A stretch of 64,000 nucleotides of DNA. It comes from Thiotrichaceae bacterium. GTDB lineage: Bacteria; Pseudomonadota; Gammaproteobacteria; Beggiatoales; Beggiatoaceae. Location of the stretch: positions 1 to 64,000 of the forward strand of contig JALXAQ010000249.1 of assembly GCA_026991885.1 (NCBI GenBank). Direction: 5' to 3'. Of this stretch, positions 1 through 9,052 are shown in pieces (the stretch's first letter is position 1; every line of letters begins with the position of its first letter). The notes below the pieces were generated by a model, which saw only the letters and a program-made list of their open reading frames with translations, did not search any database and had not been told where the DNA came from. The position numbers were made by a program, and so were the translations under genes.

Positions 1-195
1 GTTAAATCAGCGATTCAAGGTTTTTTGTTTTAAATCAGCGCAATCAGCGTAATCAGTTAAATCAGCGATTCAAGGTTTTTGATTTTAAATCAGCGCAATC
101 AGCGTAATCAGTTAAATCAGCGATTCAAGGTTTTTGGTTTTAAATCAGCGCAATCAGCGTAATCAGTTAAATCAGCGATTCAAGGTTTTTGGTTT
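1..195. repeat. 55-bp tandem repeat array, cut by the window edge
   Basis: Direct repeats with a 55-bp period begin at 1, 56, 111 and 166, each opening with GTTAAATCAGCGATTCAAGG. The units are back to back with no unique spacers, so this is a tandem array and not CRISPR. The first copy begins at the window edge, so the array may continue outside. The CGATTCAAGG core is shared with the ATCCGTGTCATCCGT-type repeats near 9850 and 22800. Confidence 0.9.
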
Positions 196-220
196 TGTTT
201 TAAATAGGAACGTGCCTAAA

Positions 221-256
221 ACAACTAGGACAACCATAAAGGATTGCCCCTACATT
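221..256. repeat. Half copy of the GGGCAACC/GGTTGCCC element
   Basis: The stretch contains a CAACCATAAAGGATTGCCCC core, which is one arm of a MITE-like element found again at 16276, 23241 and 49268. Only one arm is present here. It lies just beyond the 3' end of birA. Confidence 0.6.
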
Positions 257-268
257 TTGTAGGCGGGC

Positions 269-1018
269 TTATAAAAACAATGTACCAGAAACATAAGCCT
301 GTCTTTGATTCCCCACTTGCAATAACAACGCCCCCTTTTCATCAATACCACAACCGATACCCCTCACAACAGAATCAGGAGAAATTTTCAATGTCACTGG
401 CTGCTCATAACTTAAATCAAAACGCAACCAATCTGCCCGAAATGCACTCAAACCTACTTTTGCATAGACTCTGAAAGTTTCCAAGCATTGCTCAATCAGC
501 ATCGCTGCCAGCGTATTACGCGAAACGGGTTGCCCTAAAACCGTCTCTAAATCCACCCAAGCTTGATTGATTCCTTCCGTCTCAGAGGGCATTTTGATAT
601 TGATGCCGATGCCTATCACAACATCCTTGCCTTGACGAGTTTCCAATAATAAGCCCCCTAATTTATGGCCTCGCCACCAGACATCATTAGGCCATTTGAG
701 TCCCACATCGCTTGCGCCCAAAGTATGCAATACTCGTGCAACTGTGACTGCCAAAGCAATATTCAATCCCGCGAGTGGAACATTTAAAGCCCCTTGCTTG
801 ATAGACAAACAGAGCCCACTGGCATAAGGCGAAATCCATTGCCGTCCGTGCTGCCCGCGTCCTGCGCTTTGATATTCAGCGAGACAGGCAAACGGAACCG
901 CCCCTTTATGCTCTAAAGCATAGCGATTCGTAGAATCGACGACATCAAGGATTTCCAAAGATGCCAAGCTATCTCTCGATAGGGCGGCTAGGATTTGAGA
1001 ATGGCTTAATAATTCCAA
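269..1018 (-). CDS. birA: Biotin--[acetyl-CoA-carboxylase] ligase, catalytic form without DNA-binding domain
   Basis: Biotin protein ligase, which activates biotin as biotinyl-AMP and transfers it to the lysine of biotin carboxyl carrier protein. Seen in the 249-residue protein: the nucleotide/biotin-binding motif GRGQHGRQW at residues 53-61 and KWPND at 108-112, followed by the GGLLLE strand and a short C-terminal SH3-like domain. The roughly 60-residue N-terminal winged helix of E. coli BirA is absent, so it should not act as the biotin operon repressor. It is downstream of waaA on the same strand; the start overlaps the waaA end by 13 bases, so the two are probably translated from one message. 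Confidence 0.93.
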   Translation of the reverse strand: MELLSHSQILAALSRDSLASLEILDVVDSTNRYALEHKGAVPFACLAEYQSAGRGQHGRQWISPYASGLCLSIKQGALNVPLAGLNIALAVTVARVLHTLGASDVGLKWPNDVWWRGHKLGGLLLETRQGKDVVIGIGINIKMPSETEGINQAWVDLETVLGQPVSRNTLAAMLIEQCLETFRVYAKVGLSAFRADWLRFDLSYEQPVTLKISPDSVVRGIGCGIDEKGALLLQVGNQRQAYVSGTLFL

Positions 1019-2262
1019 TTTTTTTTATCCAAAATAAGAGTCAACAAGCGCTCCAACGCGCCCCGATTTTTTTCCACAAACAAACGCCCATTCTCCCCCG
1101 TTTCCTTTTTAAGCTTGGCATCACCTAAATATAGCTTAACCGCCTCAGCTAATTCAGCCCCATTATTCACCTGTCGAGCCGCCTGCGCCTCTAACAATTG
1201 ACGACAAATTTCGGCACATTCAAAAACATGCGGACCCATAATAACGGGTAAACTCACCGCAGCCGGCTCCAATAAATTATGCCCCCCAATCGGTACCAAA
1301 GTACCCCCGACAAAGGCCACATCACAAGCCGCATAAAGCAAAGGCAAATCGCCCATGGTGTCGCCTAAATAAATCTCAATGTCTGTATTGATATTGCCTT
1401 CACTACGTCTAGCGACAACAAATCCCTTGCACAAAGCCGCAACACGATTAAAACGCTCAGGATGACGGGGCACTAATACGAGCAATAAATCCTGAAACGC
1501 CTCTTTTAATTGAGAAAAAGCCTCAAGCACCGCCTTTTCTTCGCCTTCATGGGTACTTGCCGCAATCCACACGGGACGATTTATTCCCCATTGCTGGCGT
1601 AATTCTGCCGCTTTTTCCGAAAAATTGGCCGGTAAACGGCTATCAAATTTGATACTCCCAGTCGCGTGTACCTTTGAAGGCGCAGCACCTAATTCAATAA
1701 AACGCCCTGCATCCACTTGCGTTTGAGCCGCCACAACGGTCACATTGGACAACATTTGTCGCGTCAAACCAGCAATCCGTTGATAACCCGCCGCAGAATT
1801 GGCCGATAATCTCGCGTTGGCGAGTATCACAGGAATGCCGCGTTGTTGACAGGCATATAATAAATTAGGCCATAATTCCGTTTCCATGATAATGAGCAAA
1901 CGCGGTTGCACACGCGCTAAAAAACGCGCCATAGTCCCAGGTAAATCGTAAGGTAAATAAAGATGGCAGACACTATCACCAAAAACTTCACGCACTCGTT
2001 GAGAGCCAGTCGGCGTCATCGTTGTCACCAGTATAGTTTGAAAACGGGTACGCAAAGCTCGGATGAGTGGCACGGCGGCTTGTACTTCTCCCATTGAAAC
2101 GGCATGTATCCACAGGCTTTGTTGAACGGGTAATGCTGGACCAAAAGAAAAACGTTCAGCCCAGCGTTGCCAATAAGCGGGTGATCGCACACCGCGCCAT
2201 AGTAGGCGCAGCAGTACAAAGGGGATGATTAAATAAAAAATCAAACTGTAAATAAAACGCAT
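1006..2262 (-). CDS. waaA: 3-deoxy-D-manno-octulosonic acid (Kdo) transferase
   Basis: Inner-membrane-associated family 30 glycosyltransferase that adds Kdo to lipid IVA in lipopolysaccharide synthesis. Visible features are an N-terminal hydrophobic anchor (about residues 2-22), the HAVSMGE motif carrying the expected catalytic Glu, METELWPN in the N-terminal lobe, and the GGHNLLEPA CMP-Kdo-binding motif in the C-terminal lobe. Length (about 418) is normal for the family. ATG at 2262 is chosen; a TTG directly before it is also possible. It overlaps birA by 13 bases. Confidence 0.95.
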   Translation of the reverse strand: MRFIYSLIFYLIIPFVLLRLLWRGVRSPAYWQRWAERFSFGPALPVQQSLWIHAVSMGEVQAAVPLIRALRTRFQTILVTTMTPTGSQRVREVFGDSVCHLYLPYDLPGTMARFLARVQPRLLIIMETELWPNLLYACQQRGIPVILANARLSANSAAGYQRIAGLTRQMLSNVTVVAAQTQVDAGRFIELGAAPSKVHATGSIKFDSRLPANFSEKAAELRQQWGINRPVWIAASTHEGEEKAVLEAFSQLKEAFQDLLLVLVPRHPERFNRVAALCKGFVVARRSEGNINTDIEIYLGDTMGDLPLLYAACDVAFVGGTLVPIGGHNLLEPAAVSLPVIMGPHVFECAEICRQLLEAQAARQVNNGAELAEAVKLYLGDAKLKKETGENGRLFVEKNRGALERLLTLILDKKNWNY

Positions 2263-2294
2263 CAATTTTTTGCAACTTTTTTTTTAAGTATTTT

Positions 2295-2318
2295 GGAGTC
2301 CAAAGCTTTAGCTTTGGA
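2295..2318. repeat. Palindromic repeat, GGAGTCCAAAGC type
   Basis: Near-perfect palindrome around AAAGCTTTAGCTTT, in the gap between the divergent waaA and the small membrane protein gene. Related copies lie at 19830-19885, 38771-38798, 54954-55007 and 57317-57340. Confidence 0.8.
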
Positions 2319-2399
2319 TTTATAATATCAGCTTGCAAAAAACCAAGCGATATGATCTAATCTCTCTTAAAAGAAACCGTTTAAAAAAGAGGTGAAACC

Positions 2400-2594
2400 A
2401 TGAAATTAGTAGGTGGATTAGTCTGTTTAACAAGTGGATTAATATTTATAATCTTTGGTGGGATTTTATCTCTTTTTGCCAATATGCAAACTTATGTTTG
2501 GATTATTATGCTCGTTGCAGGATTTATGTTGATATTGGCTAGTGCATATTGTACGAGAGAGGAGAATGATAATGAACAATATGCGACTGAATAA
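2400..2594 (+). CDS. Small two-helix membrane protein
   Basis: A 64-residue protein of unknown function with two hydrophobic segments (about residues 4-27 and 32-49) and an acidic tail (EENDNEQ). A good ribosome-binding site (AAGAGGTGAAACC) precedes the ATG. The TAA stop is immediately followed by the argE ATG, so the two genes are probably translationally coupled. I do not recognise a family. The strong ribosome-binding site and tight linkage are the reasons to call it real. Confidence 0.65.
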   Translation: MKLVGGLVCLTSGLIFIIFGGILSLFANMQTYVWIIMLVAGFMLILASAYCTREENDNEQYATE

Positions 2595-3743
2595 ATGAAA
2601 ATTCCATCAGTACAAACGATGATCAGCGAATTAATTGCAATTCCATCAGTGAGTTGTGTTAATCCAGCCCAAGATCAAAGTAATCAAGCCGTCGTTGAGC
2701 GACTCGCCACTTGGTGCAACGACTTAGGTTTTAACTGTGAAATTTTGCCCGTTCCCGATCATCCCGGCAAATTCAATTTTATCGCGACATTGGGCACTGG
2801 CAAAGATGGCTTAGTCTTAGCAGGGCATACAGACACAGTCCCTTATGACGCTGGGCGTTGGCAACATGATCCATTTCGTCTCACAGAAGCCGACAATCGT
2901 TTATATGGATTGGGAACGGCGGATATGAAAGCCTTTTTTGCCCTTGCACTGGCAGCCATTTCTTCGGGGATACATTTAGAGCAACCTTTAACCATACTCG
3001 CGACTGCCGATGAAGAATGTACAATGTCTGGAGCGCGTGCCCTACTGGCTGCTGGACAACCTCAAGCACGCTATGCCGTGATAGGAGAGCCGACAGGATT
3101 ACGTCCAGTGCGTATGCACAAAGGGATTTTCATGGAAGCCATCCATTTACGCGGACAAAGTGGACATTCAAGTGATCCCAGTTTGGGCAACAATGCCTTA
3201 GAAGGTATGTATCAAGTTATCGGAGACTTAATAAAATGGCGCAAAGAATTGCAAGCCGCCCATATTAACCCATTATTTCAGGTGCCCGTACCAACAATGA
3301 ATTTGGGACATATTCATGGCGGTGATAATCCTAATCGTATTTGTGGCGAATGTGAATTGCAGATTGATTTGCGCCCATTACCGGGAATGGAACTGGGAGA
3401 ATTACGGACAAAACTCCGACAACGTGTGCAACACATTTTAGAAAACAGTGGATTAGAAATAGAATTTGTATCCCTGTTTGAGGGCATCCCGGCAATGGAA
3501 ACGCCCGCCCAAGCTGACATTGTTCAAGTCGCACAAGATTTGACAAAGCATACCGCTGGGGCTGTGGCTTTTGGAACTGAGGCACCGTTTTTAAAAGCCT
3601 TAGGTATGGAAACAATAATATTAGGTCCTGGCGATATTGAGCAGGCACATCAACCTGATGAATTTATTGCCTTAGATCGCTTACAACCCATGATAGACAT
3701 TTTAAGGCAGTTGATACAACATTATTGCGTCTGTCCAAGATAA
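2595..3743 (+). CDS. argE: Acetylornithine deacetylase
   Basis: M20-family zinc peptidase that hydrolyses N2-acetylornithine to ornithine and acetate in arginine synthesis. The protein shows the first metal-binding motif GHTDTVP, the bridging aspartate in GTADMKAFF, the catalytic/metal pair DEECTMSGA, and a HSSDPSLGNNALEGM dimerisation-domain entry. Length (382) matches E. coli ArgE. No ribosome-binding site sits directly before the ATG; an AGGAG lies about 30 bases upstream in the preceding gene, which suggests coupling. The last codons and the stop lie inside a palindromic repeat that begins at 3733. argA follows on the same strand about 700 bases downstream. Confidence 0.95.
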   Translation: MKIPSVQTMISELIAIPSVSCVNPAQDQSNQAVVERLATWCNDLGFNCEILPVPDHPGKFNFIATLGTGKDGLVLAGHTDTVPYDAGRWQHDPFRLTEADNRLYGLGTADMKAFFALALAAISSGIHLEQPLTILATADEECTMSGARALLAAGQPQARYAVIGEPTGLRPVRMHKGIFMEAIHLRGQSGHSSDPSLGNNALEGMYQVIGDLIKWRKELQAAHINPLFQVPVPTMNLGHIHGGDNPNRICGECELQIDLRPLPGMELGELRTKLRQRVQHILENSGLEIEFVSLFEGIPAMETPAQADIVQVAQDLTKHTAGAVAFGTEAPFLKALGMETIILGPGDIEQAHQPDEFIALDRLQPMIDILRQLIQHYCVCPR

Positions 3744-3755
3744 ATCTTGGACTCC
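3733..3755. repeat. Palindromic repeat, GTCCAAGATAAATCTTGGAC type
   Basis: A 20-base palindrome followed by TCC. It overlaps the 3' end of argE and provides its TAA stop. At least ten related copies occur in the window, most of them at gene ends. Confidence 0.9.
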
Positions 3756-3788
3756 TAGTACATCGTCAAGGTTGTTTTTATGGGTAAT

Positions 3789-3913
3789 GTAGGGTGCGTC
3801 CTACGCACCTTTTGAGCGTCAGGATAGGGTGCGTCCTACGCACCTTTTGAGCGTCAGGGTAGGGTGCGTCCTACGCACCTTTTGAGCGTCAGGGTGCGTA
3901 GGACGCACCCTAC
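3789..3913. repeat. Clustered GGTGCGTCCTACGCACC hairpin repeats
   Basis: Three direct copies of AGGGTGCGTCCTACGCACC joined by TTTTGAGCGTCAGG, then one inverted copy. Each copy is a hairpin (GGTGCGT-CC-TACGCACC). Other clusters lie at 35705, 49152 and 59357. They fill most of the 240-base gap between argE and the coiled-coil gene. No coding potential is seen. Confidence 0.9.
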
Positions 3914-3983
3914 AACACCCATCAATTTAACATTGACAGAGTACTAGTACCTATAGGAGTCCAAAATTTATTTTGGGCGAGAC

Positions 3984-4310
3984 CTAAAGTGAAGCGAGCC
4001 TTAAATGCTCATCTTGCAAAATATGATACAGTGCGTTATTTTTAGCGAGATCAATATCTTTCAGATCGGATAGTTCTCGCTCTTGCTTAAGCTCTTCATG
4101 CGTAAAATACAATTCCTCTCTTAAGCGTAAATTTTCTGCTTTCAATTGCGAATTTTCCTTTTGCAATAGTGACTTTTCCTTTTGCAATTGCGATTTCTCA
4201 ATTCGCAATCGTGAGACATCCGTTCTCAAGCGAGCATTTTCCTCTCTCAAATGGGAATCATGATTATCCAAACGACGATGAATTATGGGTATCGGCGTTT
4301 TAACTGTCAT
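3984..4310 (-). CDS. Coiled-coil protein of unknown function
   Basis: A 108-residue hydrophilic protein. From about residue 16 to 85 it is a regular leucine heptad coiled coil with near repeats (QLQKEKSLLQKENSQLKAEN). A good ribosome-binding site (AAAGGACAACTACC) precedes the ATG. There is no signal peptide or known enzymatic motif. It is divergent from argA with a gap of about 136 bases. The family is not recognised; it could be a small scaffold or regulator. Confidence 0.6.
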   Translation of the reverse strand: MTVKTPIPIIHRRLDNHDSHLREENARLRTDVSRLRIEKSQLQKEKSLLQKENSQLKAENLRLREELYFTHEELKQERELSDLKDIDLAKNNALYHILQDEHLRLASL

Positions 4311-4446
4311 GGTAGTTGTCCTTTTTTAGCTTTCTTTTATAATAATTAGATTGTGTAATAGCAGCCACAATTGTTTGGGCGCTATTAATGACAGTATTAA
4401 CCGTTTTTCAGCAATCGTCAAATATTCAGTCAAAAAAATTTTGAAA

Positions 4447-5787
4447 ATGAGTGAAACTACTAATAAAAATATAACAAAATCCTTTGTTGACTGGTTTCGC
4501 AGTGCCGCCCCTTATATCCATGCACATCGTGGGAGTACTTTTATAATTTCCATTGGAGGTGAAGCGGTACAAGCGCCCCATTTTTCTAATCTGATTCATG
4601 ATATTGCCTTACTGAACAGTTTAGGCATACGGATAGTGCTCATCTATGGCATCCGTCCACAAATTGAACACTGTTTAAAAACTCGTGGTGTGCAATCACG
4701 TTATGTTAATGGCACACGTATTACTGATGAAATCGCACTTTGTTGTGTTAAGGCAGCCTGTGGAGAAGTTCACACTGAGATTGAAAGCCTTTTATCAATG
4801 GGGTTGAGTAATTCTCCAAGCTCTTATGAAAGGATAGGCACAGCATCAGGTAATTTTATTACAGCCCGCCCGGTGGGCGTGCGTGAGGGAGTGGACTATT
4901 GTTACACGGGCGAAATCCGTCGCGTCGATGCCACTGCCATTAGGCGCAGGCTTGATGAAGGCAACATCGTACTGATACCGCCGATTGGCTATTCTCCCAC
5001 AGGAGAAAGTTTTAATTTACGCACAGAAGAGCTTGCAAGTGCGGTTGCCATTGCGCTTGGTGCTGCAAAATGGCTCTATTTGATAGAAAATGAGGGTATA
5101 TTTGATAGTACGGGGCAATTGGTACGGCAATTAACCTTGCTTGAAGCTTTGGAAAATGAGCATTATAAAAGACAAATTTCTAAATCTGTGTTACAGGCTT
5201 GTCAAAACGGTGTACAACGAGTGCAGCTCGTTTCGCGGCAAACTGAGGGTGCTTTGTTGCTAGAATTATTTACTCGTGATGGGATAGGCACACTCATTAG
5301 CACTAATCCTTTTGATCATACCGCAAAAGCGACTATAAATGATGTTGGCGGCGTGCTTGCACTGATTCAACCTTTAGAAGAGGCAGGGATTTTGGTACGC
5401 CGCTCCCGTGAAAAATTGGAAATGGAGATCGAGCATTTTACGGTGCAAGAAAGAGATGGTATGATTATTGCTTGTGCTGCTTTGTATCCTTTTGTGCAAG
5501 AAAAAATGGCGGAATTAGCTTGTTTAGCGGTGCATAGCGATTATCGTGGGGCGGATCGAGGCGGTGCTTTGCTGGCTTTTTTGGAACGCGAGGCACTTCA
5601 ATTAGGGATTACCCAGATTTTTGTGCTGACAACTCGCACCGCCCATTGGTTTCAAGAAAGGGGATTTGTAGGGGCTGATTTGGATTCGTTGCCGGTTAAA
5701 CGACGTACTTTATATAACTACCAACGCAATTCTAAAGTATTTGTAAAAGACTTATCAGTCAGCCTCAAAATCAAATTCCGGCACTGA
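4447..5787 (+). CDS. argA: Amino-acid N-acetyltransferase (N-acetylglutamate synthase)
   Basis: Catalyses the first step of arginine synthesis, acetyl-CoA plus glutamate to N-acetylglutamate. It has an N-terminal amino-acid-kinase-like domain (FIISIGGEAVQ near residue 35, LIYGIRPQIE) and a C-terminal GNAT domain with the acetyl-CoA loop HSDYRGADRGGALL. ATG at 4447 is preferred over an upstream in-frame ATG at 4351: it gives 446 residues, close to the 443 of E. coli ArgA, and the upstream extension is not family-like. The C-terminus runs a few residues beyond the usual end and overlaps the convergent gene by 33 bases. With argE it supports the linear acetylated arginine route. Confidence 0.93.
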   Translation: MSETTNKNITKSFVDWFRSAAPYIHAHRGSTFIISIGGEAVQAPHFSNLIHDIALLNSLGIRIVLIYGIRPQIEHCLKTRGVQSRYVNGTRITDEIALCCVKAACGEVHTEIESLLSMGLSNSPSSYERIGTASGNFITARPVGVREGVDYCYTGEIRRVDATAIRRRLDEGNIVLIPPIGYSPTGESFNLRTEELASAVAIALGAAKWLYLIENEGIFDSTGQLVRQLTLLEALENEHYKRQISKSVLQACQNGVQRVQLVSRQTEGALLLELFTRDGIGTLISTNPFDHTAKATINDVGGVLALIQPLEEAGILVRRSREKLEMEIEHFTVQERDGMIIACAALYPFVQEKMAELACLAVHSDYRGADRGGALLAFLEREALQLGITQIFVLTTRTAHWFQERGFVGADLDSLPVKRRTLYNYQRNSKVFVKDLSVSLKIKFRH

Positions 5788-7800
5788 GAGTGGCTCTTGG
5801 ATATAATTTCCTTGAACAAAATTAACTTCAGATGACCATAGAACTGCCAAACTGTCAGCATCTTCCACTGAAACAGCAATTAACTGTTTACCAAATTCAC
5901 GCGCCTTTTTGACAACATTTTCCAGTGCTTGCTGATTTTCTGGTTGGCTCAATAACCCCCCCTTGCTATAGGAGGCATCAATTTTGACATAATCAACAGG
6001 GAGATGTTTAAGTATGGTATCAAAATTCAGCTCATTGCCAAAATGTTCAAGAGCCGATTTGCACTTAAATTTGTTTAATTGGCTAATAAAAGTGTTAGCG
6101 AGTGTAATTTGCTCTTGCGCTATGGATTCACGGATTTCAAAAATGAAGTTTTCTCCAGATAAGTAACTGGAATTGAGTTGTTTTCCAATATACTCTGTCA
6201 TTTTTTTATCCCTGATACTCTGAGCAGACAATTTGATGAAAAAGTAAGTTTTACGTCCATTTTTTTCATGCTCCGCTGATATGTTAATGGCTTCTTGGAT
6301 GATCCATTTATCCAACGAGACGCTTAAATTAGTTTTTTCAGCGGCTTGAAATAGATCAGGATTTGGTACAGTTTGCCCTTCAGAGTCCACCATCCGCAAG
6401 AAGATTTCAAAAAATTCTTGCGTTTCACCATGCAAACTGACGATAGGTTGATAAAGTAGTGATAAGCGATTTTCTTCAATCGCCGTTTCAATGAGCTTGG
6501 CAACCTGAGAGCTATCTTGTTTATCTTTTTCTATCACAACTTCATACAGTTTAAAACTGTTACCGCCTTTTTCTTGGGCATTTTGACAAGCGGCACGCCC
6601 CTCATTTAGCACCTCTTGCGGACTGTCGGCTACGGCGAGCACTCGGGTAATGCCGATGCTACAGGTGTTCACAACCGATTGGTTGTCCAATTCAGTGACA
6701 CTTTCTTCTACCGCCTTACAGATTTTTTCGGCGATGTCAGCAGCCCCCGCATATTTTTGACCGTCTTCGTCTGTCATTAACAGCGTGAAAACGCTTTCAC
6801 TAAAGCGAGCTACCTCTCCTTCTTCTGATATACGCTTGATAACTTTAGCCAGATTTTTAATCACTGGCTCAGTGCCACCAACCCCTAGTTGTTCTTTAAT
6901 GCGATTAAAGTTATCCAAGGCAATGTAAAACAATACACTGCGCGTCTGGGTTTCCTTGGCATTAACCAAGGCTTCTTCCAACAATTCAAGAAAATGTTGA
7001 CCATTAAAAAGCCCAGTCGATGGATCACGATTTTTCCAAGATTGATCATGGATAATAAGCTGAAGGCGGGGCTGGCTGTCATAAATGCTTTGAGTGACTG
7101 CCATTTTCAGTTTAAATCGTTGTTCATTTGATTTCACCCCATATAACTCGATTTGGCGCTCATCTGACATTTCAGTGGTCATAAACTCACGCAGAAAATC
7201 TTTAAACTTTTCTTGGTTATTAGGGGTGACTAAATCCATGATGGGAAAACCTTCCAAGTCGTCCATGCTACTATAACCAAACATTTTTAAATAACTGGCG
7301 TTAGCATAGACAAGCACTCCTTCATGGATATAAGCGATTGCATCGCGTGAGGAGTCCAGCAGCATTTTGTTTTGCTTTTGAGTGCTTTGGTTAACTTGTT
7401 CAAGTTGTTGAGACTGACGACGTTCAGCCAAATTTTTGAGTTCTCTGCCAACAACAAGGGCTAAACAAGCCTCATTGTCACTAGGTACCACTTGTCTGGC
7501 ACCGGCATTGAGTAACTCAAACAAATTTTTATTATCATCAGCAAGAACAATAATTGGAATATCTCGTTTGGATTTTGATACTATCTCGCAAACTTGCGCT
7601 ATGGTGAAATCACCTACTTGAGGTACTGAAATAATTAAATCCCATTCTTGTTTATCGCTCAAGGCTTCTTGTAAGTCTTCATCGTCTTCAACATGGCGTG
7701 GACGAATGGGATAGCGTGCATTACGCAAATTTCTAAAAATGACTTCAGCCTCATTAGCGGATTCTTCAATAACAATTAGTCGGATAATGTCATTTTGCAT
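5755..7800 (-). CDS. Response-regulator-like/PAS/GGDEF/EAL protein with degenerate active sites (FimX-like)
   Basis: A 681-residue cytoplasmic signalling protein. In order: a receiver-like domain (about 1-125) without clear phosphoacceptor acidic residues, a PAS domain (about 145-270), a GGDEF domain and an EAL domain. The GGDEF signature is replaced by ARFSESVF and the EAL signature by EIFLRM, so neither cyclase nor phosphodiesterase activity is expected. This matches the layout of FimX, a c-di-GMP receptor controlling type IV pili. That role here is inferred from architecture only. ATG at 7800 follows an AAAGG ribosome-binding site; a TTG one codon earlier is possible. It diverges from the glycosyltransferase with only 33 bases between starts. 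Confidence 0.85.
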   Translation of the reverse strand: MQNDIIRLIVIEESANEAEVIFRNLRNARYPIRPRHVEDDEDLQEALSDKQEWDLIISVPQVGDFTIAQVCEIVSKSKRDIPIIVLADDNKNLFELLNAGARQVVPSDNEACLALVVGRELKNLAERRQSQQLEQVNQSTQKQNKMLLDSSRDAIAYIHEGVLVYANASYLKMFGYSSMDDLEGFPIMDLVTPNNQEKFKDFLREFMTTEMSDERQIELYGVKSNEQRFKLKMAVTQSIYDSQPRLQLIIHDQSWKNRDPSTGLFNGQHFLELLEEALVNAKETQTRSVLFYIALDNFNRIKEQLGVGGTEPVIKNLAKVIKRISEEGEVARFSESVFTLLMTDEDGQKYAGAADIAEKICKAVEESVTELDNQSVVNTCSIGITRVLAVADSPQEVLNEGRAACQNAQEKGGNSFKLYEVVIEKDKQDSSQVAKLIETAIEENRLSLLYQPIVSLHGETQEFFEIFLRMVDSEGQTVPNPDLFQAAEKTNLSVSLDKWIIQEAINISAEHEKNGRKTYFFIKLSAQSIRDKKMTEYIGKQLNSSYLSGENFIFEIRESIAQEQITLANTFISQLNKFKCKSALEHFGNELNFDTILKHLPVDYVKIDASYSKGGLLSQPENQQALENVVKKAREFGKQLIAVSVEDADSLAVLWSSEVNFVQGNYIQEPLSVPEFDFEAD

Positions 7801-7833
7801 CAAAATAGCCTTTATCTAAATAGGGGATTAATC

Positions 7834-8742
7834 ATGAAAAAATTTGAAGTGAATACACCCAAATTAAGTATAGTCTTTCTGAATTATAACCGTATCACAG
7901 AAACTCGTTATACTCTCGCGCAGTTATCGCGCCTTTTTGAGGGGCGTGATGATGTTGAAGTTATCGCCGTTGATAATGGCTCTACTGATGGCACGCGAGA
8001 ATTTTTGCAAACCCAAGCAGATTGGGCGCGGGTGCTCTCTCTCCCAAGTAACCTTGGTATTGCGGGTTATAACGAGGGCTTTAAGCAAGCCAAGGGTGAT
8101 TATTTGCTGGTATTGGATGATGATTCACATCCGGTAGATAATATAACACTTGATCGTATTATTCAATGCTTAGATACTCGCCCCGATGTTGGAGTAGTCG
8201 CCTGTCGCATTGAGTCTTTGAAAGGTGAGCCGATCTATAGTTGGCATCTGCCTCAAAACGATGCACCTGGTATTTCAATGGCATTTGTTGGCTGTGGTTT
8301 TGCTATTCGCCGCACTTTATTTGAAGAAATCGGCTGGTATCCAACAGATTTATTTATCTATCAAAATGAAATTGAGGTCGCGATTCGGGTGATGCGCTCT
8401 CAGTATAAAATATATTATGATCCCAATTGTCGGGTGGTACACCGTGAATCTCCTAGCGGGCGCACCAATTGGCGATGGGTGTATTATTCGACGCGCAATA
8501 CGATTTGGCTTATACGCCGTTATTTTCCGTTCCCAATAGCAGCTTATTTGATTGGCTCTCGCCTGTTTTTTGGTCTCATCCATGCTTTGCAATCGCTAGA
8601 ATTTCGGGGCTATTATCGCGCTGTCCTTGATGCTTTGCATACGCCCATAGAACCCCAAGTATTATCCCCCCTTTTACGTCAGCAATTGATCACTTTTTGG
8701 CGACGAAATAGTGTTTGGCATCAGTTGTTGGCTCGCTTTTGA
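7834..8742 (+). CDS. Family 2 glycosyltransferase
   Basis: GT-A fold glycosyltransferase of about 302 residues, using an unknown nucleotide sugar, likely in surface polysaccharide or rhamnan-type synthesis. Motifs are the N-terminal SIVFLNYNR strand, DNGSTDGT (about 47-54), and the metal-binding DDD in VLDDDSHP (about 95-97). A hydrophobic C-terminal helix (PIAAYLIGSRLFFGLI) suggests membrane association. ATG at 7834 is chosen because an AGGGGATTA ribosome-binding site precedes it; an upstream in-frame ATG at 7795 lies in the neighbour's coding region. Confidence 0.88.
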   Translation: MKKFEVNTPKLSIVFLNYNRITETRYTLAQLSRLFEGRDDVEVIAVDNGSTDGTREFLQTQADWARVLSLPSNLGIAGYNEGFKQAKGDYLLVLDDDSHPVDNITLDRIIQCLDTRPDVGVVACRIESLKGEPIYSWHLPQNDAPGISMAFVGCGFAIRRTLFEEIGWYPTDLFIYQNEIEVAIRVMRSQYKIYYDPNCRVVHRESPSGRTNWRWVYYSTRNTIWLIRRYFPFPIAAYLIGSRLFFGLIHALQSLEFRGYYRAVLDALHTPIEPQVLSPLLRQQLITFWRRNSVWHQLLARF

Positions 8743-8797
8743 TGGTTATTTTCTGATTTTTTTTTGCTGCTCTGCTATATAATGAGGCAATGATGCG

Positions 8798-8977
8798 TTG
8801 AAATTCCAGTTCAAACATAAAGAACTTGAAATTGCAGTCTGTGAAGCGGCTCAAGCTGAGGAAGATGAAACGGCTTATTTGCTGGCATCACCGGCTAATC
8901 GGACGCATTTATTAAAAGCGATAGATAATATTGCCCATAATCGGAATCTGGTGACCGCAAATAATCAATTTTTTTAA
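8798..8977 (+). pseudogene. Phd/YefM-type antitoxin fragment
   Basis: Reading from TTG 8798 gives 59 residues, of which DETAYLLASPANRTHLLKAI matches the C-terminal half of YefM/Phd antitoxins (family pattern E-TAYLL-SPAN...L). The N-terminal DNA-binding half is missing and there is no ATG, and no toxin gene (YoeB or RelE type) follows before the terminator at 9053. It is most simply a relic. A short functional antitoxin starting with TTG behind GAGG cannot be excluded. Confidence 0.55.
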
Positions 8978-9052
8978 TTTAATAGGTGCAATTTAAGATA
9001 GAGTTCCGAGACATCTCTTTCTAAAAAAGCAAAGATCGGATTAGTAAAAGTT

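Noticed and set aside
1-195. Regular direct repeats that resemble a CRISPR array
   Set aside because: The 55-bp units are back to back and nearly identical, with no unique spacers and no cas genes.
3331-3648. 105-codon antisense ORF inside argE
   Set aside because: Shadow of the conserved argE frame without a ribosome-binding site or recognisable domain.
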